The position numbers were made by a program, and so were the translations under genes. Below, piece after piece: positions 1 through 9,125 of a stretch of DNA of 20,365 nucleotides. The stretch comes from Rodentolepis nana. Lineage: Eukaryota; Platyhelminthes; Cestoda; Cyclophyllidea; Hymenolepididae. A model generated the notes under the pieces. That model saw only the letters and a program-made list of their open reading frames with translations, did not search any database and was not told where the DNA came from. The stretch covers positions 1 to 20,365 of the forward strand of contig UZAE01012092.1 of assembly GCA_900617975.1 (NCBI GenBank), given 5' to 3'. Numbering within the stretch: position 1 is the first letter of the stretch; each line of letters starts with the position of its first letter.

Positions 1-215
1 TGGAAGAAAGATCTGTATTGATTCTTTGCGAAACCCTTCACTCTCAACCTGTGCAATCTCCACCCACCTGTTTTTTGTCAATAAAATATATAATTGTGAT
101 TAATATTTGTTATTTTATTACACTCAAATCGTGTTTTTAAATCTCACTTGCAGGAAGTTAGGTTTTACAACATTAATAATTAAGACAAAGTACTTACATT
201 AAGATTAGTGATAGT
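1..215. other. AT-rich non-coding flank
   Basis: No supported gene. The stretch is AT-rich and its right edge (208-215, GTGATAGT) is the left target-site duplication of the retroposon copy that follows. Confidence 0.6.
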
Positions 216-531
216 TAGATTTATTTATATCAAGTGGCAGGCTTTATGATAGTTATCATTGACCATTTAGTTGACTTCCGGTTTCACAGAGAGGAGGAAC
301 ATCAAAGTCACAAAAGTCGAGGGAGGTAACGGAAGTGTGATTCACAGGTGTAAAAGCAACGGACACAAAGGTAGAAAAAAAGGTAAGATGAGTACTGAGA
401 ACGTGGTTGAATATGACACACAGTCGGGTCATGGTAGTTTAAAGTCAACCGCCTGTTTATAGACAAATTTGTCGTATGAGTATACGTTGTCCAGTGTGCA
501 CCACGTGGGAGGTAAGTCTATCGCGCACCTC
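216..531 (-). mobile_element. SINE-like retroposon, copy 1
   Basis: This is a full-length minus-strand copy. Read on +, it starts with the reverse complement of the ATAAATA tail (about 217-229), then the 3' motif CAAGTGGCAGG. It ends with the head, which contains CCACGTGG, GAGGTAAGTCTATCGCG and CACC. GTGATAGT directly flanks both sides (208-215 and 532-539), an 8-bp target-site duplication that fixes the borders. The body is purine-rich on +. The small frame at 271-462 lies entirely inside the repeat and is not considered a gene. The 5' domain stem is weakened (ATAGAC/GTCTAT, 6 bp), while the long-range stem keeps 8 bp. Confidence 0.85.
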
Positions 532-539
532 GTGATAGT

Positions 540-1483
540 ATAATAAATCACCAACAAATTCTCTACTAGTATTATTACTTTAGAGGCCTATCCGTATTAG
601 ATTCAAGTTTCCAAAGCCTATTGGGAAACAGGGGGACTTTCAAGATGGGAAGACCCAAGCAAAAGTAGGAATTAGGGGTGCATTGGGTGCGAGCATGAAA
701 TGAGAGGAAATGTGAAAATGGTGAGTCGTTTTGAATAGGTAGTGGCAATGCAATCGTAATTACAGTGCACTTAATAGGGTTAAATGCTTTATAGTCATTA
801 TTCGTTCTTTCAGCTATTCAAAGAATTCAATGGAGGTCAGCTCGTGTATTCGATGGTAGACCATGTCAAGATTAAGAGAACCATCCAATTAGCGTCACAA
901 AAGCCCCTTTCATCTCCAATAGAGTTAATTTTATATTTGGAAATATCGAAATCATTATTTAGCTACAGATCCACTTGGGTCTATGTGACCTCATGACCTT
1001 TTTCCTGTTCACTATCGGGTCTGGTAGCTCAAGTTTTACTTCCAATTTTTCGGAGGCAAAATGCCCAAGAATAAGTCGTGACTTGAGGTGCTGAAATTAG
1101 GACCATCGTTATAAAGCAGTCTGTTACGGAAAGTCAAATTGTATCTCAATTTTCTATTAAATAAGGTAAGAATAAATTTCAATTAGGGATATATTAGCAG
1201 GGATAGTTTGTAGAGTCCACAACCCTGCCATGGCCGAACAAAGATATCCCATGCGCACTCATACAGACTTGAAGGTGCGGCCGTGCTACTTGTCACGTAG
1301 GGAACAAGTGCGGTCGTGAGCTCAGAGACCACCCAGCTAGCCACCAATCAATAGTCCCTGCATTGTTTAACAAACCCTTTGTTGCATTTTATTGACTATT
1401 TCTATGGCAGTCAGACAGCCAAGAAATAAACGCGTTCCTTGCCATACGTCTGTTTCCTTTTATTCGCTTTGCTGTGGCTTGAA
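540..1483. other. AT-rich spacer without a supported gene
   Basis: Mostly unique AT-rich DNA. A GC-richer patch at about 1220-1345 holds a short inverted repeat ACTTGT/ACAAGT (1288-1293, 1304-1309) flanked by two related GTGCGG(C/T)CGTG words. The frame at 784-996 (70 codons) has no recognisable motif, is AT-rich like its surroundings, and is treated as chance. Confidence 0.5.
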
Positions 1484-1817
1484 TAATTATTATTATGTCA
1501 AATGGCAGGCTTTTTGATGGTTATCATGAGCCCTTTAGTTGACTTCAGGATTCACAGAGGGAAGGAACATCAAAGTGAAAAAATAGTCAAGAGGGCGGAG
1601 GGGGGGGGAACAGAAGAGTATTTCAAAGATGTAGAAGAGACAGACACAATGGTAGAAAAAAGATGAGGTAAGTACTGGGGAAGCAGTCGAATATGACGTA
1701 CAGTGGTGTGATGATAGTTTGAAGTGAGAAGTCAACTGCCAGTTAATAGACTTTTTTGCCGTATGAGTATACGTTGCCCAGGGTGCACCACATGGAGGTC
1801 AGTCTATCGCACACCCC
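1484..1817 (-). mobile_element. SINE-like retroposon, copy 2
   Basis: Full-length minus copy. On + it runs from an ATAATAATAAT-type tail (about 1484-1496) and the 3' motif TCAAATGGCAGGC, through a purine-rich body with a G-run at about 1600-1608, to the head ending TCTATCGCACACCCC. The long-range stem is perfect over 10 bp (AGTTGACTTC/GAAGTCAACT in element sense). The splice-donor-like word of other minus copies is mutated here (GGTCAGT). I cannot see a convincing target-site duplication, so the left border is approximate. The 66-codon minus frame at 1535-1735 is the repeat body itself. Confidence 0.85.
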
Positions 1818-2649
1818 TTTTAGTTACGTATTTGATACCTTATATTCTTACACAATTTCAAATCCCATAAGGCTCAGAAATGATTGCCCAATGCAATGCA
1901 ATTTAAACTAATGGAATAAGATCTTAACACGGGAAATAGGAAAATGGTTTGGGAAGAGACATAGAACTAAAATCTATTTTCTGAACTAGAAGGTTTGTAT
2001 AAAAGAAATTCATTTATCTGAGGTTAATTTTAATATTTCTAATACTTAATAAGAGAAAATAACAAATTCTTATCAGAGAAACGTTTTATCTTTTCTTAAA
2101 ATTTTAAAATTTTGATGTTTAAATTGAGTTAAGTACCGTTTATTAAATTTCCACTAGCGACAATAATTAGGTTATTATCAACCACGCTCTTCTTTCCAAG
2201 AATCATCTTGGACACGCATAAAGTGGCCAAACTTGAAAGATTTTCCTCATCAAATTCCTCTAAAACTTTGCTTTTAAGTTCAAATAAACTTATGGGTGCT
2301 TTTTAATTAATTAATAATTTTTATTTAAAGCAGTAGAAGTGAAGCTTTGAAGTTACGGTCATTGTGTAAATAGCGGATTGTAGTTGAATGATTTGATAAT
2401 ATACCTCATTTACTATTCGCTTGGATATTTTTCCATAATTGGATGAAGATTTTGTGATAAAAGAACCCTCTCCCCGTCCCCCTCCACCCACCTATTTCCT
2501 TAATTAAACTCTTTCCCTATTTCCACGTTAATCATTGTCTAAATTTATCCCGCTTTGATCACGCTAATAATTATAATGCTTTGAGTTGTGCTTTCTGCCT
2601 AACATAGGCTCATTGAGACCAAGATTGAAGTCTCTCTCTCTCTCTCTCC

Positions 2650-2687
<38 letters not shown>

Positions 2688-3867
2688 GTACCAAAATTGT
2701 AGATCGATGCACTGAAATGTGAAATGTATATGCGAACCCAAAAATGCCGTATTCATTTAATTAAAAAGCTATTATGAAATATCTACCTTAGCGGAAATGA
2801 GATATTCGACATAATTTATATATATGACATTTCTTTAATTTCAAATATAAAGTTATAAAATGCAATTGATGGCGCGAAGGCACTTTGGTGCAAAGCTGTT
2901 GCAGAGTTGATGTCAAACTGAATTGCATTCCAAAGTAAAACTTATTTAACGCTTTTCACTCAAAGATGGGCAAAGACTAAGAAATTTACTGAAATTTGCT
3001 ATTTTTATGCACACATATGAGGTTCACTTTTTTAAAATACTCCCCACCCCTCCCATTCCCAGCGTGACAACTGAGAAGTGCTTCTCTTTAAAAATAGATT
3101 TGAGTTATTACTTAACTGTGACATTTTTATGCAATTTAACTGAACCTTAAAGAAGAAAGGAGTCAGATCATATTGAATACTGTCAAGGGGGGTAAATTAA
3201 AAACAATTACATTATGAAGTACCGAGTTGGGTTTTTAGATGCAAAATTAAATTACAATTAAAACCTCCAAAGATTCTTCTGTTAATTTTATGATGCTTAA
3301 TCTTTACTGGAAATTTGTCAAGCAAAGTACTATTTAACATTTTCAGCCCAGTCGCCATTTCTTCAATCATACAAAATCACTGAGACTGAGGTAACCCATC
3401 TGTTTAAATGTTCTCCACAATTAATATTCAATGGAGAGGCGTGCATAATGAACTAATTGCTGCATGTCTCTCTTCCAGATATGAATTTTAAATTGAATTA
3501 ATTATAATTGACTCCAAAATCTATTCCTACCATCTTCCTCACGCCTCATCTCATCCTTGGTTTTAGCCAACGGTTTTGTGATTTAAAGGTTATCAGAATA
3601 TAAAGAGAGAAAAAGAGTTTATTTGGGGCATTTACATATCCCAAGTGGAAAACAAATAGAAAGGTAAACGAAAGTTGGATTGAAAGTAAATGTTGCATCA
3701 GCATTTAAGGAGAAGTTGGCAATCACGATGTTCACTAATAATTACATTATGATTACCTTGGCTTATTAGGGAGCCGCGTTGCACGTTCACAGTTACGATA
3801 TCTTCAAGTGACTCCGTTTTTCCAAATTATCTCAAGTGAGATATAGGCTCTTAACGTTCGCCTGCTA
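1818..3867. other. AT-rich spacer, about 2 kb
   Basis: No frame of note and no recognisable gene. It contains the compound TC/TA microsatellite at 2631-2687, listed separately. The rest is AT-rich unique sequence with scattered short C-runs (for example at 2464-2490 and 3041-3060). Confidence 0.55.
2631..2687. repeat. Compound (TC)n-(TA)n microsatellite
   Basis: TC dinucleotides run from 2631 to about 2665 with one CCC interruption near 2648-2650. They pass directly into a TA run of about 23 bases. Such adjacent pyrimidine and TA tracts are common slippage products and are likely polymorphic. Confidence 0.95.
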
Positions 3868-4016
3868 GGGGTGTGCGATAGATTTACCACCATGTGGAGC
3901 ACCACGGGCAACGTATACTCATGCGGCAAAAAAAGTCTATTAACCGGCAGCTGACTTCTCACTTCAAACTACCATGGCCTGACTGCTTGTCATATTCGAC
4001 TACTTCCACAGTTCTC

Positions 4017-4222
4017 ACCTCATCTTTTTTCTACCTTTGTGTCTGTCTCTTTTTTCTCACCTCACCTTTGTTCTACCTTTGTGTTTGTCTCTTACTTACC
4101 TCACCTTTTTTCTACCTTTGTGTCTGTCTCTTTTACACTTACCTCACCTTTCATCTACCTTTGTGTCTGTCTCTTTTACACTTCACCTTTTTTCTACCTT
4201 TGTGTCTGTCTCTTTTACATCT
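4017..4222 (+). repeat. ~41-bp tandem array inside copy 3
   Basis: Five successive units with the core CTACCTTTGTGTCTGTCTCT begin at 4031, 4073, 4112, 4155 and 4194 (spacings 42, 39, 43 and 39). Each is preceded by a CTCACCT-type word. The units are near-identical to the single body unit of ordinary copies, so this is an in-element expansion. Confidence 0.9.
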
Positions 4223-4453
4223 ATGAAACACTCTTCTGTCCCCCCCCCCAATCTTAACCTTTTTCACTTTCTTCACCTTTTTTCTACCTTTGTGTTTGTC
4301 TCTTACATCTTTTAAACACTCTTTTGTCCCCCCCCCCATCTCGACTTTTTTCTCTTTGATATTCCTTATTTTTTCTACCTTTGTGTCTGTCTCTTTTACA
4401 TCTTTGAAGCACTCTTCTGTTAACCCTTTCGATTTTTTCTCACTTTGATATTC
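4184..4453 (+). repeat. ~90-bp higher-order tandem array inside copy 3
   Basis: Three longer units start near 4184, 4274 and 4364 (core spacings 90 and 91). Each contains a CTACCTTTGTGT core, ACTCTTYTGT and a segment with a TTTGATATTCCTT-like end or equivalent. The first two also have C-runs of about 10. The first 90-bp unit overlaps the last 41-bp unit, so two duplication scales are nested. Confidence 0.8.
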
Positions 4454-4485
4454 CTTCACCTCTGTGAAGTCCGAAATCAACTAAA

Positions 4486-4600
4486 GGCTAATGATAACTA
4501 TCAAAACGCCTGCCATTTGATATGGGGCTAATGATAACTATCAAAACGCCTGCCATTTGATATCCTAATGATAACTATCAAAACGCCTGCCATTTGATAT
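4486..4600 (+). repeat. Triplicated 3' stem-loop of copy 3
   Basis: Three tandem copies of the element's 3' end lie at about 4486-4523, 4526-4563 and 4565-4600. Each contains CTAATGATAACTATCAAAAC followed by GCCTGCCATTTGATAT. They are identical over about 36 bases and differ only at the joints (GGGG and CC). Each can form the stem TATCAAA/TTTGATA with the loop ACGCCTGCCA. Ordinary copies have one. Confidence 0.95.
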
Positions 4601-5395
4601 AAACATTTGCTTGTCAGTAATAACTTGTTATTTTCACATACGAGATCAATATATCGAATTATATTGTCATTGAGGTTCTTACAGTCCCTCCTATTTTAGA
4701 TAACCTATCTTAGAGTATTAAATCATATTGGAAATTATAAAAAAGTGGAATTATTCAAATCCTCTAGTTATGGTACACATAAGACAACAATATTTATGCA
4801 ATTTTTGGCGACTTGAAGCTATTAAAGTGGTTTGTCGGGAGCTGGTTGCAGCTGTGGATGTCGAAAAAATCCTTGCAAGGAGTTGAGGTTCTCAAGAATA
4901 ACCAACTTTTATATGAAAAACATGCATATTGAGAATATCCACCACTGTCTTGCTGAGTCATTCAAAGCCCCTATTTATTATCATCTCCTCTTCAAAGGTT
5001 ATATTTGTGTAGAAGAATTGCTAACTCAATGTATTTCAAAATGCCTATGGGCATTGTAATTCAAATAATTTTATAATTGTAAGTCAATAAAAGAATTTAT
5101 TACAGATAAATAATAACCTTGTCTACATTGGGTGGTCCAGTGCCTTTGGGAGGAAGATAAGAGGGGTACCACTTTGGGTAAGTTGCTGTTTGCACACGGA
5201 GTCAGGAGATGGGCACGAAATTCAAATCATGGAGGCTGGGGATGCAGAGGGGATAGTAGGCAAGTAACAAAATCCAAGCTTATGGCGCGACTGCTGATCG
5301 TTCAGGTCTTATTATCCTTTTAGCATGTTTACGTCCCTGCTTTTGGCTTTTCCCCACTTGACGTCATTTATCCCTCCGCCCCCTTTCATGTCCTA

Positions 5396-5410
5396 GTGTG
5401 TGTGTGTGTG
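5396..5410. repeat. (GT)n microsatellite
   Basis: About seven uninterrupted GT repeats. Confidence 0.9.
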
Positions 5411-5950
5411 ATTAGCGCGTAGTGTAAAAGAGATTGATTTAATTGGCTAATTCATATTAGTTTCGATTTGGCCGCCATTAATGGTGACTCCCTATGCTAC
5501 GAATCATACAAAATAAAATTAATTTTATGCTTTTAGGCTTAGTTAAAGTTTATAAAATTGCCAACTTCACTCTTATATGACTAATTAAAATCGTCAGTTT
5601 ATCGACTATCTTCCGCATTCTATTTAATTTCGTTCTTCCTTTGGTCCGCTTTCTAGAATCCTAATGGGTATCATTAAATGAGTTTTTTTTCATCCTAAAG
5701 TTAACTGTGCAATCTGAAAATTATTGACACTCAGTTTAGATCCGAATTTAATGATGATACAACTCTCTCCTGCCGCATCTTTATTCAAAATTTATCTAAG
5801 CGACTTCTCCATTTAAGTGAGAATCTCACATGCTTTCTAATTAACTTAGCCTTTGAAGTATATTTATAGTTTTGTAATATTTTAATTGCAATTTATTGCA
5901 ACATAATTAATCAACTAAAAAAGGGAGGGCCCAGACTCCTGTTATATATT

Positions 5951-5961
5951 CCCCCCCCCCC
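5951..5961. repeat. C11 homopolymer
   Basis: Eleven uninterrupted C residues in an AT-rich setting, followed by CGCC. Confidence 0.95.
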
Positions 5962-7070
5962 GCCATCCCAATATCAATAAAGCTTTATTTAGCAAAAAGC
6001 ATTTCGAAGTACATTTCGCGCGCGTGCCGTGGAGTTGGTTCGATTAAAAGCCACTACCCATCCCTCCACAAGCGGTCAACATTGCTACATTCCCCTGGAA
6101 ATATGTATACCGATACTGTTAGTAGATGTGGATTTTCGATATTTGTTTAAATTTATATGAGTATCGGTAGGAGCAGATGGTAAATAAATTCTAACCTTTA
6201 GGTAGTGGAACTTTGTGAGTGGGATCATTTGGTGGTAATAGTTTTTTCTTTGGCGGGAGGAGTGGATGAAAGCAGGCAAAAGGAAACTATTTTAGTTACA
6301 GAATTGTTTGACGAATGATTACTCACTCAGGGATTGGATTGAATGATGTTAAAATACTTTATCTGCTAACTTTTGCCTTTTAGTTTAAAAAAATAATAAA
6401 GTACACTTTTGCCCATGTAAACGCAGTGTCTTTCACTGTTCTAATTAGTATTCACAAATTCAGATGTAATAGATTGATCTTCCGAGGATTGAGATACCCA
6501 CAGCATTTGCGTGACAAGTCATACTTGTATTTGGCCTAGTTAATTGAAACTTAAATTTATTTTGACCTCTCAGTACCTTCTGCAAAGTAAGGAAAACTGT
6601 AGGCATTCCATCTAGTCATTTAAAATTTTGCAAGACAGGGGGTGTGGACTCCGGATGAATTCTTATCACCCCTCTATTTTACGAGACTGTTGGTGGTCTA
6701 AGCAATTGATTTGGTCATTATGTCGATTATATGTTTACTACCGTTATCTCTTCGAAATGCATGTGTATAATTACATTTTCTTTGAGTGATGATATTCTAC
6801 AACCATATTCACTTTATTCCCAAATAAAAAAAAACAATTGAGTGGAGTCCTTGTACGCTTAGTTTAAATTTTGTTTTTTCCTTTCCCTGATCTTCTATTC
6901 AGTTCAAGTTCTGTTGGTCGTGTGCTTGGAAATGAAAATTTAAAATACTTATCACCTCGTCGCAACTTCAGCTGCAATACCCAAAAATGGAATGGACTTG
7001 TGGAGGAACCATCTAGAGAGTGAATAGGTTGGACTATTGAAGTGTTCCAGGGTGACTCCATGTTTAAACG

Positions 7071-7084
7071 CCCCCCCCCCCCCC
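7071..7084. repeat. C14 homopolymer next to copy 4
   Basis: Fourteen uninterrupted C residues, about 25 bases left of the 3' end of the minus retroposon copy. The tract is outside the element, unlike the shorter C-run in the element body. Confidence 0.95.
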
Positions 7085-7109
7085 ACAATCCAACATTAAT
7101 ATTCACTTC

Positions 7110-7400
7110 AAATGGCAGGCATTTTGATAGTTGTCGATAGCCCTTTAGCTGACTTCGGACTTCACAGGGAGTAGGAGGAACATTATAGTGGAAAAAATTT
7201 GAGAGGGGGGGGGGAAAGAAGAGTGATTTACAGATGTAAATATACTGATGATCAAAAAGGCGGAGAAGTGGAAGTGGTTGAATATGACGCACAGTGGGGT
7301 AATGGTAGCCTGAAGTCAACTGCCTGTTAAGAGACTTTTGCAGTAAGGGTAGACGTTGCACAGGGTCCACCACGTGGAGGTAGCTCTATCACACACCTCC
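7110..7400 (-). mobile_element. SINE-like retroposon, copy 4 (internally shortened)
   Basis: Minus copy with the 3' motif TTCAAATGGCAGGCATTTTG at its left edge and a diverged head (CCACCACGTGGAGGTAGCTC) at its right. The body between the G-run (about 7205-7213) and GAAGTGGTTGAATATGAC is shortened and rearranged. The ATAAATA tail is not preserved. A 7-bp direct repeat, ATTAATA, at 7095-7101 and 7405-7411 may be the target-site duplication, but it is short, AT-only and a few bases off the borders. The long-range stem shows a T-G wobble (GTTGACTTC opposite GAAGTCAGC). Confidence 0.75.
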
Positions 7401-7411
7401 TAAAATTAATA

Positions 7412-8346
7412 CTGAGCTTAGCAATAATATGTGAATAATCAGGGGGGGGGGCATAGTTGCTAAGTGGGACATCTCTTCGGCTGTTCTGAATGACTGTCGA
7501 TAATGGTTTGTGCTATAAGGATGCTTCTCCTCAAATCATGATTATTAATTACCATTGCTTGTTATGCGTTATTGACAGGTACATTGGATATAATTTTTAT
7601 TAAAAAAATTAATAGATGAATTACCAACCAATGTATGTCACATAAATTACAGTAAATAAAGATTAGAAATGGCTCATCCTAAAAGCCAACATGACATAAG
7701 GGAGTTGTATACACTTGCCTCCTGCAAAAGGCAGATATATTTTGTCCACCTAATCACTTCTTATCATCGGGTAAATAGAAAAGCAGCCTTTTATAAATAC
7801 TAGTTCGTGCATAATTGACATGGTTGGGATGACAGTCGGAAAATTTCCTGCCAATACGGCCTCTGTTATGGCAAAGCCAACAAAGTATATCAGTATTTCA
7901 CAAAATAGTGGATACTCGTTATAAATTTGACACTGGGAAAACAATACACTAATTAGGAACTACAAATCAACAGGATTTGAAGGTAATTCAATGAACAAGG
8001 AAAATAAACTGATGAGAAGAGATTTAAGAAACCCTCCCCCCCCACCCCACCCCCCAATTAGAGTTTACTCTAATTTTTCTCAGTGGAAAAGGGCCAGCAC
8101 GTCCATGCCCCCGCAAGATGTGGAACTCTGGTTAGAAGTTCTTAACCCTTGTCAGACCACTTTTGGGGCCTTACTTCTGTGAGACGTTGACCTCCGTCAA
8201 GCTAGCATGGCTAGTAGAGATGGTCATCCCTAAATGCAGTATTCATGATTGATAAAGAAATATTCACATGACCGTGGGGGGGGGGGGGGGGGGAGGGCAA
8301 AACTCGAACTCCAATGCCGAGGTGCTCCTGTGTTTATTTCAGTATT
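7412..8346. other. Spacer with G/C homopolymers
   Basis: No supported gene. G10 lies at 7442-7451, an interrupted C-rich run at 8036-8055 and G18 at 8276-8293. The frames at 7750-7944 (minus) and 7991-8182 (plus) are about 63 codons each with no recognisable motif. The plus frame's PPPPPHPP segment is simply the C-run translated. Confidence 0.5.
8276..8293. repeat. G18 homopolymer
   Basis: Eighteen uninterrupted G residues, followed by AGGG. It is among the longest homopolymers in the window and lies 67 bases upstream of copy 5. Confidence 0.95.
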
Positions 8347-8360
8347 TATATATTCATACC

Positions 8361-8684
8361 GGGGTGTGCGATAGACTTACCTCCACGTGGTGCACCCTGG
8401 GCAACGTATACTCATACGGCAAAAAAGTCTATTAACCGACAGCTGACTTCTGACTTCAAACTACCACGATCCCCTGGTTGTCATATTCGACCCCTTTACA
8501 GTACTCACCTTACCTTTTTCTCTATCTTTGTGTCTGTCTGCCTCTTTACATCTGTGAATCGCTCTTCTGTTCCCCACCCCTCGACTTTCTGCTACTTTGA
8601 TGAACCTTCCCTCTGTGAAGCCCGAAGTCAGCTAAATGGCTAATGATATCTATCAAAACGCCTACCATTTGAAATAAATAAATA
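8361..8684 (+). mobile_element. SINE-like retroposon, copy 5 (intact, perfect 14-bp TSD)
   Basis: Best-delimited plus copy, running from GGGGTGTGCG to a (AAATA)n-like tail. TATATATTCATACC flanks it at 8347-8360 and 8685-8698, a perfect 14-bp target-site duplication. Structural parts seen: 5' domain stem ATAGACTT (8371-8378) with AAGTCTAT (8425-8432); inner hairpin CGTAT-ACTC-ATACG (8405-8418); long-range stem AGCTGACTTC (8441-8450) with GAAGTCAGCT (8624-8633); pyrimidine body; and a 3' segment with TATCAAA and TTTGAAA. The 109-codon frame at 8314-8643 is a read-through of the element and not a gene. Confidence 0.92.
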
Positions 8685-8989
8685 TATATATTCATACCTA
8701 CAAATTATATTAATTTGTAAATTGTTCATAGCAATTCCACTAATAAGGCAATCCTCAAAGGGTTGATGAATTTGTTTTAGGTATAGTGGAAAAACTTATT
8801 TGTAATGAGAAGTGAGTGAAATATAGAAAATCCACTTTCCGTGTTGCTAACCTACCACCTCTGCTATCAACCACACTCAATGAATGCAATATTAATTTAG
8901 TACGTCCATCATTTGAGCCTTTGAAGAACTTAAGTTTTCAGTGGAATTCGATTCACAAAGTTTTAACAGGTAAATCATAATTAATGGTT

Positions 8990-9009
8990 GGGGGGGGGGG
9001 GGGGGGGGG
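8990..9009. repeat. G20 homopolymer
   Basis: Twenty uninterrupted G residues in AT-rich sequence, followed by AGGAGG. Confidence 0.95.
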
Positions 9010-9115
9010 AGGAGGTTTCTAGGGCTTACTTTGTGTTCCAAGTTGTTCAAAAGGGAGTGAAAACTATGATTAGTTCGAGAGATGGAAATCATTTTGCATT
9101 ACTCGGTCTGAGTAC

Positions 9116-9125
9116 GGGGGGGGGG
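9116..9125. repeat. G10 homopolymer with GA repeat
   Basis: Ten G residues followed directly by AGAGAGAGGG. Confidence 0.9.

Larger units (their letters stand above)
3868..4604 (+). mobile_element. SINE-like retroposon, copy 3 (enlarged, 737 bp)
   Basis: Plus copy more than twice the usual length. The head is typical (GGGTGTGCGATAG, then GGGCAACGTATACTCATGCGGC and AAAGTCTATTAACC). The body carries seven occurrences of CTACCTTTGTGT, at 4031, 4073, 4112, 4155, 4194, 4284 and 4375. Normal copies carry one. The 3' stem-loop unit is present three times at 4486-4600. Overlapping plus frames (3894-4226, 4037-4315, 4039-4257) and a minus frame (4151-4480) exist only because the low-complexity pyrimidine array lacks stop codons; they are not genes. 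A clean target-site duplication is not visible. The best pairing is a degenerate 12-mer ending at 3868 and at about 4618, with 8 of 12 matching. Confidence 0.85.
4605..7094. other. Spacer of about 2.5 kb without a supported gene
   Basis: Mostly AT-rich unique DNA. Frames at 4832-5059, 5132-5323 and 6085-6279 (63-75 codons) show no domain, signal peptide or coding-like context. The block 5125-5340 has higher GC than its surroundings. A (GT)n run lies at 5396-5410, a C11 run at 5951-5961 and a C14 run at 7071-7084. A long minus frame at 6864-7373 (169 codons) runs from copy 4 into this spacer through the C-run. Its amino half is translated repeat and it has no recognisable domain. Confidence 0.5.

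Noticed and set aside
2631..2687. TC/TA tract as a core promoter
   Set aside because: It is a plain compound microsatellite with no downstream gene or initiator.
3894..4480. Overlapping open frames of 72-110 codons in copy 3, on both strands
   Set aside because: They arise because the tandem pyrimidine array lacks stop codons in several frames. The translations are low-complexity (repeated LPLCLSL or YLCVCLF words) and lie wholly within the expanded retroposon.
4486..4600. CRISPR-like array
   Set aside because: Three ~37-bp repeats separated by only 1-2 bases, with no spacers. They are the 3' end of the retroposon and the context is eukaryotic.
4832..5059. 75-codon plus frame with a cysteine-rich start (MSGAGCSCGCRKNPC)
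   Set aside because: No domain, signal peptide or family resemblance that I recognise. The cysteine cluster is short, and the rest is ordinary AT-rich translation.
6864..7373. 169-codon minus frame, the longest in the window
   Set aside because: Its first ~90 codons are translated retroposon copy 4 and the C14 run. The remainder is unique DNA with no recognisable domain. A frame crossing a repeat border and a homopolymer is not convincing.
8361..8420. Derivation of the repeat head from U1 snRNA
   Set aside because: ATAGACTTACCT resembles the U1 5' end (ATACTTACCTG), and GTGGTnnnCCCnGGGC resembles a later U1 segment. But about 24 bases between them would be missing and the rest does not align. 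It cannot be claimed without a covariance-model search.
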